Source of the DNA: a virus
DNA length: 59,627 bases
Reading direction: 5' to 3' (one strand)
Virus record (IMG/VR): IMGVR_UViG_3300011116_000422
Coordinates: 1 to 59,627 of that record
Every line of letters begins with the position of its first letter. Within the stretch, counting starts at the first letter, position 1. This document shows, piece after piece, positions 39,153-47,480 of the stretch. The position numbers and the translations under genes were made by a program. The notes under the pieces were generated by a model. The model was given only the letters and a program-made list of their open reading frames with translations. It did no database searches and was not told the DNA's origin.

Positions 39153-39638
39153 TTAACCGCCGTAAACTCCCATTACGGCAAACATTTCTGCTCCGGCAAT
39201 GTCATCAATTAAGGCAATTGTTCCTGTTACGATAGGCAGGGTTAAAGTTGGAGTTCCAGCGGCGGCAGGTGCGGCAATAGTTATAGCACCTGAAGAACCA
39301 CCATTGACTACAATTGAGCCACCAAAGGATTTATTTGTAAAAGTTTGAGTTGCAGTAAGCAAAGCAACTGTTCCTGTGGCGTTTGGCAAAGTAATTGTTT
39401 GGTCAGCCGTTGGGTCCACAACAGTAAGAAGTGTTTCAAATCCATCATCTGTTGCACCTTCAAAGAAAAGACCAGTTGAACCAATTGTCTTATTTGTAAG
39501 AGTATAGGTTCCTGTTGTTGTTAGAGCGTTAGCCGTAATGTAGGTTTGCACATCGTTTGCAAGATTTTGCATATCCAATGGAATGTTAATTGCATCCGTT
39601 GATGCTGGGTATCTAATACCGCCTGATGTTGTTGGCAT
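39153..39638 (-). CDS. Phage tail-fibre repeat protein
   Basis: A 161-residue protein with repeated fibre strands: TLTNKTIGSTGLFFEG, QTITLPNATGTVALLTATQTFTNKSFGG and TLTLPIVTGTIALIDD. The alternation of LTNKT/FTNKS and TLPN-x-TGTVAL is common in trimeric phage fibres of aquatic actinophages. It starts TSGGIRYPAS, a typical collar or fibre attachment beginning. Confidence 0.7.
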   Translation of the reverse strand: MPTTSGGIRYPASTDAINIPLDMQNLANDVQTYITANALTTTGTYTLTNKTIGSTGLFFEGATDDGFETLLTVVDPTADQTITLPNATGTVALLTATQTFTNKSFGGSIVVNGGSSGAITIAAPAAAGTPTLTLPIVTGTIALIDDIAGAEMFAVMGVYGG

Positions 39639-39647
39639 CTATGACTC

Positions 39648-39977
39648 CTAAACGATTTCCACGCCAAAGGCGTTAAATGAAAGACTACCAGATGTCGAAT
39701 AAACTCTAAGGACATCCGCGGCATCCATGGTGATACCAAGTGCTAATTCTGTGGTTGAGTTGCCTGCGATAATAACTTCTCGAGCCACATATTGAGCCAA
39801 GGCATCAACGGCGGCGTCTTTAGCCACGGATACTCGAAAGGTGGTTGAGGTAGAACTTGTATTGCAAACAACGACAGAGTTAATAATTGTTCCTGTTGCA
39901 GACGGAGTTGTGTAAAGGTCTGTAAGGGTCGCGGCGGCAGGAGCAGATTGCCCCAAGACTTTATACGTTAATGCCAT
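39648..39977 (-). CDS. Small tail-fibre-type beta protein
   Basis: A 109-residue beta protein, likely paralogue of the one at 38796-39098, with TDLYTTPSATGTIINSVVVCNT and ALGITMDAADVLRVYS. Its start overlaps the previous gene by 17 bp. Possibly a knob or fibre cap. Confidence 0.6.
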   Translation of the reverse strand: MALTYKVLGQSAPAAATLTDLYTTPSATGTIINSVVVCNTSSTSTTFRVSVAKDAAVDALAQYVAREVIIAGNSTTELALGITMDAADVLRVYSTSGSLSFNAFGVEIV

Positions 39978-41034
39978 AGGTGTAACTCCTACCTAGTAAC
40001 TGATGAGGTCTATTAGCCGTTGAACGAAGTCTATCAGCCCAGTCGCGCAAAGTATTAGAAAAAGTGGTTGAGCCGAGTGCGCCGTATGTCGCAAATGTGC
40101 TTGCAGTTGCCGCGTAGGTAAAGAATGAGCGAGTAAGCGCACCATAATCATTTCCCGCAACGGTTCGAGTAAGACTTAACAATCTATCTGTAAGCCCTGT
40201 CAAATCATAGTAATCAACTGTTGTTAAAGCATTACCCATTTGTCCGATAAGCGTTCCTACTTGAGAATAAGTCCATGTAAAGGAAGCCCCGGTAATGTTG
40301 TTGTAGTTAGCGTATTCATTTGCAACGTTGGCATAGGTTCCCCATTTTGCCGTGACTGCATAGTTCCCGCCTACCGTTACCGTTCCACCATTAGTTGTTT
40401 CTCTAAGGTCTGTTGAGGTTGCTGTGTAGTTGTTAAGACGGTTCATACGGTCATAGATTTGCTGGATACGAGCATTACTTAAACTCAAACTTGCGGGCGC
40501 GGCATTTGCATAAGTTCCCCAAGTGCTTGCCAAGGTAGCGTAGGTATCAAAGTAAAGATATAACCATTCGTAAGTTGGAGGGATAGGCAAAGTAGTAACA
40601 GGAACAGTAACCCCGGTGTAGTAAGTTTCTTGAGCAATAGTTCTGGCTGTAATGGGAGGCCAAACTTGATAAGCGATTGGCTGAATGTATTCAACAACTG
40701 TTGCATCTAGTCGAATATCAGTAATGTCAACGGAAGCACCTAGAGAAGAAGGCAAGGAAATGCGATAAGTAGAGCCGCCTTCAAATGATTCTTCAAAAAG
40801 GTAAGTGTAGTTTTGCGGAGAAACGTCGGGGTCGTTTGTGATTGGAACTGCAACACTAAAAGCACCATCGACCAAATCTGTTGTAATAACAGTCGGGATA
40901 ATAATGCGGTCAGCGGCTGAATCAATAAGAACCTGTGAAGGATAAATTTTTACTTGACCATCAATAGCCTCGCCTTGAAAGTCTAAATACTGTCCGGTTA
41001 GGGTGATGAGAGTTATATTGCCGGGTAACGCCAT
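39961..41034 (-). CDS. Tail fibre protein with duplicated N-terminal attachment domain
   Basis: A 357-residue protein. Residues 1-115 (MALPGNITLITLTGQYLDFQG...GQVKIYP...EESFEGGSTYRISLP) are homologous to the N-terminus of the protein at 41114-41686. The middle and end carry repeated Y-x-T-x-A-STFATYG and WGTYAN segments, rich in Y, T and A, typical of receptor-binding fibre shafts. The start overlaps the stop of the 26-residue gene (TAATG). Confidence 0.7.
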   Translation of the reverse strand: MALPGNITLITLTGQYLDFQGEAIDGQVKIYPSQVLIDSAADRIIIPTVITTDLVDGAFSVAVPITNDPDVSPQNYTYLFEESFEGGSTYRISLPSSLGASVDITDIRLDATVVEYIQPIAYQVWPPITARTIAQETYYTGVTVPVTTLPIPPTYEWLYLYFDTYATLASTWGTYANAAPASLSLSNARIQQIYDRMNRLNNYTATSTDLRETTNGGTVTVGGNYAVTAKWGTYANVANEYANYNNITGASFTWTYSQVGTLIGQMGNALTTVDYYDLTGLTDRLLSLTRTVAGNDYGALTRSFFTYAATASTFATYGALGSTTFSNTLRDWADRLRSTANRPHQLLGRSYTYGINV

Positions 41035-41114
41035 TACCTATCTCCCAACCAACACGCAATTATTGTAATTACAACAAGACTGATAACCATTTGAACAGGA
41101 GTCATTCCAAACAT
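41034..41114 (-). CDS. 26-residue membrane peptide nested between fibre genes
   Basis: The reading frame starts at the ATG of a TAATG overlap with the stop of 41114-41686 and ends in another TAATG overlap with the start of 39961-41034. The product MFGMTPVQMVISLVV-ITIIACWLGDR is almost entirely one membrane helix. Perfect coupling on both sides argues that it is translated. Confidence 0.5.
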   Translation of the reverse strand: MFGMTPVQMVISLVVITIIACWLGDR

Positions 41115-41686
41115 TAGAATGCCCTTGAAGGATATAGAACTCCATTGTCGGCTATGCCGCCGATTGCTCGAACATAATTGCTCACTAGCGTTCTTGAATT
41201 ATTTGAATTAGTAACTGCCGAACTAAGAGCAGACTGCAAGGATGTTAAAAATGTTGTAACACCTCCCGCTTGATTTTCAACGGTTGTTAAACGACTTACA
41301 TAGTCATTGAACTCCGCGGCGGCAATATAAAGAGCGCCCGTTCCATCATTTGCTACCGCAGGCGAAGTATCTGCTAAATCTACTGTTGCTGTCGCTCTAG
41401 GCAAAAGAATATCAAATTGACGACCACCAACGAATGCTTCTTCTACGAAGTAAGAGAAATCGACAGGTGAAGCATCAGGGTCATCTGTTGCTACAAGTTG
41501 TTTACTGAATGAACCATTAGCATCAAGCGTTACAACGATTGTGCTATTAACAAGAATTACATTTGAGGTAGTGTTACGAAGAACAGCGCGAGGGGTGAAC
41601 TTAACCTGTCCGGCAATAGGCACACCAGAGATATCAATGTAAGTTCCTGTAACTGTAACAAGACTTAAATTACCCGGAATTGCCAT
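41114..41686 (-). CDS. Tail fibre/collar protein
   Basis: A 190-residue protein whose first 115 residues match those of the following fibre gene (MAIPGNLSLVTVTGTYIDISG...GQVKFTP...EEAFVGGRQFDILLP), then a helical coiled segment (YVSRLTTVENQAGG...LQSALSSAVTNS) that may form a trimeric stalk. It is the first fibre gene after the capsid genes. Confidence 0.68.
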   Translation of the reverse strand: MAIPGNLSLVTVTGTYIDISGVPIAGQVKFTPRAVLRNTTSNVILVNSTIVVTLDANGSFSKQLVATDDPDASPVDFSYFVEEAFVGGRQFDILLPRATATVDLADTSPAVANDGTGALYIAAAEFNDYVSRLTTVENQAGGVTTFLTSLQSALSSAVTNSNNSRTLVSNYVRAIGGIADNGVLYPSRAF

Positions 41687-41706
41687 GGTCCACCCCTACG
41701 TTTAAA

Positions 41707-41889
41707 TTATTCGGCTGTTGCTTTCTTTACTTTTGGTTCTACTGCTTTTGCTTCTTCTTCTGATACAAAAGTTATGTATCGTGAGCCTTCAAGTGATTTA
41801 GCATTACGCCATCCACTTACGTCAACGATTGTTCCTACTTCTAATTCTTTTCCGTCATTTGTTAATTTCTTGAGGATTTTTGCTTTCAT
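41707..41889 (-). CDS. Small hypothetical head protein
   Basis: A 60-residue lysine/glutamate-rich protein with a short beta domain (VGTIVDVSGWRNAKSLEGSRYITFV) resembling small phage head-completion beta proteins. AAAGGAAT precedes the ATG. It lies directly after the capsid terminator. No function known. Confidence 0.6.
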   Translation of the reverse strand: MKAKILKKLTNDGKELEVGTIVDVSGWRNAKSLEGSRYITFVSEEEAKAVEPKVKKATAE

Positions 41890-41913
41890 TTTATTCCTTT
41901 GCTATGAAAGAAA

Positions 41914-41937
41914 GGGAGAGCCATTTCTGACTCTCCC
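41914..41937 (-). terminator. Terminator after the major capsid gene
   Basis: GGGAGAG (41914-41920) and CTCTCCC (41931-41937) form a 7-bp stem with a 10-base loop, followed on the minus strand by TTTCTTTC. A hairpin just after the capsid gene is usual and lets capsid mRNA exceed that of downstream genes. Confidence 0.75.
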
Positions 41938-41954
41938 CTCCCTTACTAATCGAA

Positions 41955-42932
41955 TTAAGCGACGATTGTTGTCCAGAAGTAACCGAGGTCTGAACCGATT
42001 ACCTTGTTATCAAACGCCATTTCTGCTTCAACGCGTGTTGCCTTGATTGATTCCATACGGAATGATGAAGTTCCGATGTTTGCACCAAGTCCGCCTGAAA
42101 CACCTGTCCAGTTAAATGTATAACCAGCAGATGGTGTAAGCACACCCGGATTCTGAGCAACGTGGCAGAGCATTGCGCCCTTGCCGTATGCGAATGAGTA
42201 AGCGCCAGTAGCGCCTTCCTTGTTTGTTGCCTTAACAGCCTTAGCAACCATAACGCGTGGAATGTCAAACATTGCCGCGAGCATATCGGTTGTGATTGTC
42301 TGTGAAGATGTGTATTTGATACGGTCAACTAGGTCTGGGTGGTTCTTCAACTGACGGAATGTTTCGTATCCAAGAACAAGAGTGTTTGCTTCTTGTCCTG
42401 TTGTTGAAAGAATTGAAGACTTAGCGGCTTCGATATCGTTGATTGGGTCTGAGTTTGTGTAATCAGACCATTGACGAGTTTCACCAGCAGATGGTGAACC
42501 TGAAACGCCAGTTATGTCTGTTCCCCATACACCTGTGGTGAAGAAGTCAGATACGAACTGAAGTTCCTTGCGAAGTAGAAGACGGTGTGTTACGAACTCT
42601 GAAGCCTCGCGAAGTGGATTCAACGGTGCATCTGAGTTAGCAAGTGTCTGGTCGCCGATGTCCTTATGGAATGCCCATACATCTGCGTTATATGTGCCAG
42701 TTGTGAGTGAGTAACCTGAACCTGCTGATTCGGTTGCATCTGCTCGGCGCTGTGCTTCGTCGCGGAACCAGTCATTCTTTGTGTAAACAAAATACTTGTT
42801 TGACTTCTTGTCAACTGGGATTACAGGGAATACCTTATCAGCGATAAAGTTTTCCTGCTTCTGCATGTAAGCAACAGAAATGTTTGTAAGAATCGCATCA
42901 ATGTGCGAATCGGTTAATGTTGGCTGTGGCAT
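41955..42932 (-). CDS. Major capsid protein
   Basis: A 325-residue HK97-fold shell protein of the type that starts MPQPTLTDSHIDAILTNISVAYMQ and continues ENFIADKVFPVIPVDKKSNKYFVY. Landmarks include RELREASEFVTHRLLLRKE, N-T-LVLGYETFRQLKNHPDLVDRIKYT (about 186-210) and a C-terminal beta strand ending SDLGYFWTTIVA. There is no N-terminal delta domain, in keeping with the separate scaffold gene at 43349. Confidence 0.9.
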   Translation of the reverse strand: MPQPTLTDSHIDAILTNISVAYMQKQENFIADKVFPVIPVDKKSNKYFVYTKNDWFRDEAQRRADATESAGSGYSLTTGTYNADVWAFHKDIGDQTLANSDAPLNPLREASEFVTHRLLLRKELQFVSDFFTTGVWGTDITGVSGSPSAGETRQWSDYTNSDPINDIEAAKSSILSTTGQEANTLVLGYETFRQLKNHPDLVDRIKYTSSQTITTDMLAAMFDIPRVMVAKAVKATNKEGATGAYSFAYGKGAMLCHVAQNPGVLTPSAGYTFNWTGVSGGLGANIGTSSFRMESIKATRVEAEMAFDNKVIGSDLGYFWTTIVA

Positions 42933-42946
42933 TTAAGTTCGGCTCC

Positions 42947-43345
42947 TTAGTTCGCTCGAGTTGGGTTAGCGCAGTTAATTACTGCGGCAACGATGTTTCC
43001 ATCAGCGGCTGGTGCCTCAAGATAAACACCAAGAACATACTTGGTTGTATCTGTAACAGCGAGAGCAACTGCCTTACCTGCGGCTGTTGTTCCGATGTTT
43101 AGTGCAGTTCCTAGAGTTGCCGCGGCTGACGCGACAATCTTTGTTCCGCCTACGATTAAAACAGATGCTTCTGCACCTGATACTGGGTTATTTTGTAGAA
43201 CTCCGATAGGAACATCTGTTGCCGCGGCGACCGCTACAACCTGTCCTGATGAGTTCAACTTCACAAATGTGTATTGCAAAGCAGATAGGTCCGCACCAGC
43301 AACGAAGGTTGCTCTTACGGAATAGTTATTGATTTCGTATGCCAT
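42947..43345 (-). CDS. Capsid decoration protein (DUF2190-like)
   Basis: A 132-residue beta protein: AYEINNYSVRATFVAGADLSALQYTFVKL...VAAATDVPIGVLQNNPVSGAEASVLIVGGTKIVAS. The PIGVLQN-x-P-x-x-G-x-x-A-x-V motif is characteristic of DUF2190 head decoration or stabilisation proteins. It lies directly before the capsid gene. Confidence 0.8.
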   Translation of the reverse strand: MAYEINNYSVRATFVAGADLSALQYTFVKLNSSGQVVAVAAATDVPIGVLQNNPVSGAEASVLIVGGTKIVASAAATLGTALNIGTTAAGKAVALAVTDTTKYVLGVYLEAPAADGNIVAAVINCANPTRAN

Positions 43346-43348
43346 TTT

Positions 43349-44245
43349 TTATTTAGCACCCTTCTCGGTGAGGTATTGCTTGTAAAGGTCTGTGTTCGCT
43401 AGTGCGGCATCAGCCATTGCAACTTCGAATGAAGGTGCTACGCCTGAATCAACTGCCGCCTTTGCTAGAGCAGATAGACGGTCGTAAGCATCTGTTGCAG
43501 ATGAATCGACTGACTTTCCAATTTCAGCAAATAGGTTTGATGTTTTTGCTTGCTCATTGACTGCAATTAGGATGCCTTCAATGCTTTTTGCTAGTCCTTC
43601 GTCAATCATTGCTAAACGACGAAGTGCTGGACCGACCTTCTCTGCTTCCAAAGGAAGATTGTTCCAATTCTTTGCTTTCGCAACTGCTTCTGCATCTGCA
43701 TGAGCGTCGCGTTCCTTTTGTAGAGTAGCAATTGCTTCGTCAGCGCGAGCCTTCTCTACTGATGCGGCCTTCTCAAGCATGTCAAGCATCTTGACTACTG
43801 CTTCAGGTGCTGATTTCTTCATATCGCGAAGACGTGCCATGTATTCAGCGTCAGTCTCATCAGGGCTCTTAGCAGGGTCAGTGTTCTTCTTTGCTTTAGC
43901 CTTTGCGAGTTCTTCTTCTAATTCGGCAATCTTTGCATCAATAGTTTCAGAAGTTTCTTCAACTACTGCTTCCGTTGCAACAGGTGCGTCTGTTACTTCA
44001 GGAGTAACCGCGTCCTCTACAACTACTTCAGTTTGTTCGGACACTGAGTCCTCCTTGATGATTGTGGTTGGTAATCCATTGCTATCAGCAACGGAATCTG
44101 TGTTTGTGAGTGAATTAATGACCGATTCAATTTCTTCAGCGTTAGCAGACTTCATAACAAGCCAACCTTCAGAAAGATGTGCCGGATGGTCCACTCCGCT
44201 TGTTTCATCAACAGCAAGGCGTATCATTTTTGTTGCCTTCGCCAT
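43349..44245 (-). CDS. Scaffolding-type protein
   Basis: A 298-residue protein, the start at 44245 following GGAGGAAATA. Residues 1-30 (TKMIRLAVDETSGVDHPAHLSEGWLVMKSA) resemble the start of prohead-associated proteins. The middle is acidic and valine-rich, then a long coiled coil (DAKIAELEEELAKAKAKK) and a C-terminal helical domain (ALRRLAMIDEGLAKSIEGI). This is the classic scaffold layout directly upstream of decoration and capsid genes. Confidence 0.75.
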   Translation of the reverse strand: MAKATKMIRLAVDETSGVDHPAHLSEGWLVMKSANAEEIESVINSLTNTDSVADSNGLPTTIIKEDSVSEQTEVVVEDAVTPEVTDAPVATEAVVEETSETIDAKIAELEEELAKAKAKKNTDPAKSPDETDAEYMARLRDMKKSAPEAVVKMLDMLEKAASVEKARADEAIATLQKERDAHADAEAVAKAKNWNNLPLEAEKVGPALRRLAMIDEGLAKSIEGILIAVNEQAKTSNLFAEIGKSVDSSATDAYDRLSALAKAAVDSGVAPSFEVAMADAALANTDLYKQYLTEKGAK

Positions 44246-44269
44246 TATTTCCTCCATACTGGGTATTAT

Positions 44270-44428
44270 TCATTTGAGTAAATAATATAACCCAACCTTG
44301 TAAATCGGTAGTAAAAGGCTATCACGGAGGTAAGTGTTTCTTGTGTCTGAAACACGATTGGAAAGACGAATACGCCCAGCAGTTGTCTTAACGTGAATGG
44401 CTGTTCCGGTTTGAATCGTTTTAGCCAT
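44270..44428 (-). CDS. Small protein, paralogue of the 65-residue neighbour
   Basis: A 52-residue protein beginning 2 bp after the previous stop. TGTAIHVKTTAGRIRLSNRVS parallels KGQTIMVKPTSGVLRPARIAS in the gene at 44431-44628, so it looks like a tandem duplicate of a small SH3-like barrel. No separate ribosome binding site is visible, so it is probably coupled. Confidence 0.5.
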   Translation of the reverse strand: MAKTIQTGTAIHVKTTAGRIRLSNRVSDTRNTYLRDSLLLPIYKVGLYYLLK

Positions 44429-44430
44429 TA

Positions 44431-44628
44431 TTACTCAGATGCTAGGCGAGGCTTTGTTGTCTTTCCTGTGTTCTGAGCAACTGTAACTGTTGCCTTGTTA
44501 CCCTTACCATAAACAACAACAAGTGTAGTTTGGTTAGTTACTGAAGCGATACGAGCAGGACGAAGAACGCCGCTTGTAGGCTTTACCATAATTGTCTGGC
44601 CCTTGCGAAATTTTTGTTCTGTAATCAT
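44431..44628 (-). CDS. Small SH3-like head protein
   Basis: A 65-residue protein (KFRKGQTIMVKPTSGVLRPARIASVTNQTTLVVVYGKGNKATVTV) with the strand order of a small SH3 barrel. AAGGGGAGCAG precedes the start. Such proteins between effector and scaffold genes may be minor head parts. Function unknown. Confidence 0.6.
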   Translation of the reverse strand: MITEQKFRKGQTIMVKPTSGVLRPARIASVTNQTTLVVVYGKGNKATVTVAQNTGKTTKPRLASE

Positions 44629-44647
44629 TTAACTGCTCCCCTTGCTG

Positions 44648-45073
44648 TTAAGGTCTTTGCAACGATTCGCCAAGAAATTTGACGTCTTGCCTAATGTCTT
44701 TAATTTTAAATGACAAAGGTGTTTGCGAACCAACGACCCGCTGTGCCGCACTATCTAAAGCCAAGTGAGCATTCATAAGTCCTTGAGCGCTTCCAAGAGG
44801 GGTCGGTGATTTTGCCGCTGATGAAAGTCCTATTTTTGCTTGCGCAATATCTCCAGCAATTTTTGGCTCTTTTGGCAACTCATCAATTTTAGAATTAATA
44901 GCATCTAATTTAGGTGCAAGGTTTCTGTGTAGTGCCGCCGCACCATCGCTACGCGCAGGAGCGCCCGCGCCCGCGCCTGAGCCTCCAGTTGAAAAACGAC
45001 CACTTGCACCATCGCGATATGGGTTGGCTTTCTTAATAGCCGAAACAACAAATTCATAAAGTGCAATAGCCAT
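44648..45073 (-). CDS. Motif-tagged helical protein
   Basis: A 141-residue protein with the tag ANPYRDGASGRFSTGGSG at residues 16-33, a GAGAGAP linker, and a helical domain (LAPKLDAINSKIDELPKEPKIAGDIAQAKIGL). No toxin or enzyme motif is seen, so this may be a structural, chaperone or immunity-like member of the tagged set at 44.6-52.2 kb. The same GSGAGAGAP linker occurs in the ART protein at 47477. Confidence 0.65.
   Translation of the reverse strand: MAIALYEFVVSAIKKANPYRDGASGRFSTGGSGAGAGAPARSDGAAALHRNLAPKLDAINSKIDELPKEPKIAGDIAQAKIGLSSAAKSPTPLGSAQGLMNAHLALDSAAQRVVGSQTPLSFKIKDIRQDVKFLGESLQRP
44975..45028 (-). repeat. NPxxDxxGRF tag, copy 1
   Basis: Codes for ANPYRDGASGRFSTGGSG, residues 16-33 of the protein at 44648-45073. 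First of seven related copies. Confidence 0.8.
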
Positions 45074-45588
45074 TAGAGTGTCTCGCTAAATGTTGCTTTT
45101 AATTGCCATTCCCATTTTTCAAGCATGTCAATGCGCTCGCTTAAGAAGTTGATAAGACCTTGCTCATCTTCTTCTGTTGCTATCTCTAAGCAATTCTCTG
45201 TGGATTCTTCTAGCGCTTCAATTGCGTTGTATAAATCCTTAACCATTTGAATAGCATTCATCGGCATAATTACAGGGTCTTCAATAGTTCTGTTCTTCAT
45301 AAAGTCAGATAGACCGCATAGCGAATCTTCTTCTAGTTTGCGTAACCATTCGCCTGTCGGGTCAATCGAACCATAAAGGTCTTCATAAATTTCTTGAAAG
45401 AAATTGTGATAGGCCGCAAAGTTAATTCCTTTTACGTTCCAGTGATATCCATGAGCGCGGTGATAAACGGTGACTGTATTAGATAAAAGAATACGCAGGC
45501 TGGTAATCAAATCAACAGGAGTTTCCTCCATGTCCATTTGTTCTACGCCTGTGTCTTCAGTCTGAACTAATAACCAGTCCTCAGCCAT
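45073..45588 (-). CDS. Dps/ferritin-like protein
   Basis: A 171-residue four-helix protein; the ATG at 45588 follows GAGAGGTTGAC. It has the Dps hallmark VYHRAHGYHWNVKG-x-x-F-x-x-YHNFFQEIYEDLYGSIDPTGEWLRKL (about residues 45-90), with the ferroxidase histidines and acidic residues in place. Dps proteins bind DNA and oxidise iron, protecting DNA. In the head cluster it may be packaged with the genome, or act in the cell. It overlaps the tagged 141-residue gene by one base. Confidence 0.85.
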   Translation of the reverse strand: MAEDWLLVQTEDTGVEQMDMEETPVDLITSLRILLSNTVTVYHRAHGYHWNVKGINFAAYHNFFQEIYEDLYGSIDPTGEWLRKLEEDSLCGLSDFMKNRTIEDPVIMPMNAIQMVKDLYNAIEALEESTENCLEIATEEDEQGLINFLSERIDMLEKWEWQLKATFSETL

Positions 45589-45598
45589 TGTCAACCTC

Positions 45599-45796
45599 TC
45601 AGTTTTGGTTCGGAATCTCGTTAGGGATATCGAACTCGCCGCCCTTGGCTCGAATTTCTTCAACTTGCTTTGTTATAAGGTCCCATTGTGCCACCTCTTT
45701 AGCGTTTAGAGGTTGCAAAAGTGATTTGTTTTGACTAATACCTAAAAGTATTTCCAAATACATGCGTTCTACGCGTGGCTTACTACCATCCATCAT
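45599..45796 (-). CDS. Small hypothetical protein in the head/effector cluster
   Basis: A 65-residue helical protein (VERMYLEILLGISQNKSLLQPLNAKEVAQWDLITKQVEEIRAKGG). It overlaps the zeta-like gene by 4 bp as ATGA-type coupling, which would fit a small partner or antidote (epsilon-like) of that kinase, though no epsilon homology is seen. A DUF-type head protein is also possible. Confidence 0.55.
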   Translation of the reverse strand: MMDGSKPRVERMYLEILLGISQNKSLLQPLNAKEVAQWDLITKQVEEIRAKGGEFDIPNEIPNQN

Positions 45797-46731
45797 TCAT
45801 TACCTTTCGCTAGAAACTCGTTGTAGGTTTTTGGGTCAATGACGTCAATTGCTCCCTTAGTGCCTGAAAGAATCAAACGAGTTTTTCCTCGTATTGAAGT
45901 GTCGTATAACTTGACGCTATCAAACTTGTGAACAATTGCCGGGAAAGTTTGAGACACACCAACGTGGGTTGCTCGAACAACTTCATCCGGAACAAATCGA
46001 CCCGTTCTTTCTCCGCGCTCTCTAGCGTTCTTAATTGCTAGGTCTGTTGGCAAAGTTACATAGTGAGCCTCTACTTTATATCCGGCATTGCGAGCGGTAT
46101 CAATCTTTTTATTCATAGAAGCAGGTGAGGTATCTCCGGTTCCATCAAGCAAAACGTTTTGTTGTCTTTCAATAGCCGCGGCTTGTGTGCGTTTTGCTAA
46201 GTAAGAAGATTCTTCGTGTGTGAATTGCGCTCTACTGCTTCCGGCGGTTTCCCACTCAGGTAATTTTTCTTTACAAAGGTCAGCGTTTACCTCGACTGAG
46301 TTAGGAGCGATATCTAATTCACCATTTTTGAGAAGTGAAGATTTACCAGCGGCTGGTCCGCCACCCATAACTGTGTAAGTTGGGTCATCAGAACTTGGAA
46401 CACCATCGACTGACTCAGCAACAATCTTGTCGTGTAGTGCTTGACGCTCTGGAGTAAACATGTAGTTACCATTTGCATCTTTTACAATGTGAGGAGAGGC
46501 AGACCCACCTTGCATTTCTGCAACAGTGCCTTCAGATAGTGGAATGTCTCCCATACCTTTACGGGGGTTAGTGCTTGGAGCAACACTTGAACTTGCTCCG
46601 CCGCCCGCTCCTCCGCCGCCTGTTGTAAAGCGCCCGGTTGAACCATCGCGATAAGGATTAGCCTTATCAACTGGTTCGGATACAACGGTCAAGTCGCCTG
46701 CCTTCATAGTGAATCTTTCGCGAGGCTCCAT
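45793..46731 (-). CDS. Motif-tagged zeta-toxin-like kinase
   Basis: A 312-residue protein with the tag ANPYRDGSTGRFTTGGGG (24-41) and a C-terminal zeta-toxin/P-loop kinase domain: Walker A GGGPAAGKSSLLK (about 118-130), VNADLCKEKLPEW (about 145-157), NVLLDGTGDT (about 193-202), and the basic lid RERGERTGRFV (about 235-245). Zeta toxins phosphorylate UDP-GlcNAc-type sugars and block wall synthesis. Within the tagged head cluster it is a candidate effector delivered with the genome. Confidence 0.82.
   Translation of the reverse strand: MEPRERFTMKAGDLTVVSEPVDKANPYRDGSTGRFTTGGGGAGGGASSSVAPSTNPRKGMGDIPLSEGTVAEMQGGSASPHIVKDANGNYMFTPERQALHDKIVAESVDGVPSSDDPTYTVMGGGPAAGKSSLLKNGELDIAPNSVEVNADLCKEKLPEWETAGSSRAQFTHEESSYLAKRTQAAAIERQQNVLLDGTGDTSPASMNKKIDTARNAGYKVEAHYVTLPTDLAIKNARERGERTGRFVPDEVVRATHVGVSQTFPAIVHKFDSVKLYDTSIRGKTRLILSGTKGAIDVIDPKTYNEFLAKGNE
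46609..46662 (-). repeat. NPxxDxxGRF tag, copy 2
   Basis: Codes for ANPYRDGSTGRFTTGGGG, residues 24-41 of the zeta-like protein; identical in protein sequence to copy 7. Confidence 0.85.
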
Positions 46732-47480
46732 TAGTCCACCACCTTAAACTGATGTATTTCTACAACTTGGTCTTTACTTAAAAATCTATATTCCGGCCCT
46801 ATGTATCTCATCTTAGTATTACGAGGCATAAGGAATTCTTTTTCATGTTCGGCAATAGGCTGTCCGGGAAACATGCGTGGCATATAAATCCCCTTCCCCT
46901 TGCCCGTCTTAATTTCCATAATGGATTTTTTGCCACTCGATACGGTTGCTAGACTTAGTAAAAGAATACCATTATCAGGATGAGTTATATCTGCCGCGGT
47001 AGTCGAAGTAAAACCCTTATCCATATAAACACCACCCTTCTTTAAACCTGCAATTGCATCCGCGCTTGTAGTTCTCCATACCAATTGGTTTCCAATAGGA
47101 GGAGCCATTTCAATTGCGTGGTCTAAGCCAACAACATCGGCTGACTCAGAATAGGGTCCTCCTGTTTCAATGGAAATATCGTCTTTTCTTAACCTGTCGT
47201 TTACGGCTGTTCCGGTTCCCAAGTAATGTCCTAGGGCCGCTGTTGACTGGTCTCCTGTGTGAGCAATAGTGAACTCATCTTCAGTGCCAACGCCATAGGC
47301 TTTATCCACTTTTCTTTCAAAGTGTCTTAAAAGAATATCTCCTTCACTTACAGGTGCTCCGCCGCCGCCTCCACCGGAGACAAATCGACCATCGGCACCG
47401 TGGTGAGGATTGTATTTTTCAAGCAGTGTTCCGCCTCGAACTATCTCAAGGTCGCCCGGCATAGTTTTAAATTTACTCAT
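46731..47480 (-). CDS. Motif-tagged ADP-ribosyltransferase (ART-A)
   Basis: A 249-residue protein with the tag YNPHHGADGRFVSGGGG (23-39), then an R-S-E type ART domain: LVWRTT (Arg, about 133), KGFTSTTAA (STS motif, about 155) and AEHEKEFLMPRNTK (Glu-x-Glu, about 217). ExE enzymes such as cholera-toxin-like and T4 Alt/Mod proteins usually modify arginine. It starts with one base overlap with the following ART gene and abuts the zeta-like gene at 46731. Confidence 0.82.
   Translation of the reverse strand: MSKFKTMPGDLEIVRGGTLLEKYNPHHGADGRFVSGGGGGGAPVSEGDILLRHFERKVDKAYGVGTEDEFTIAHTGDQSTAALGHYLGTGTAVNDRLRKDDISIETGGPYSESADVVGLDHAIEMAPPIGNQLVWRTTSADAIAGLKKGGVYMDKGFTSTTAADITHPDNGILLLSLATVSSGKKSIMEIKTGKGKGIYMPRMFPGQPIAEHEKEFLMPRNTKMRYIGPEYRFLSKDQVVEIHQFKVVD
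47364..47414 (-). repeat. NPxxDxxGRF tag, copy 3
   Basis: Codes for YNPHHGADGRFVSGGGG, residues 23-39 of ART-A; of the NPHH-D-x-GRF sub-type. Confidence 0.8.
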
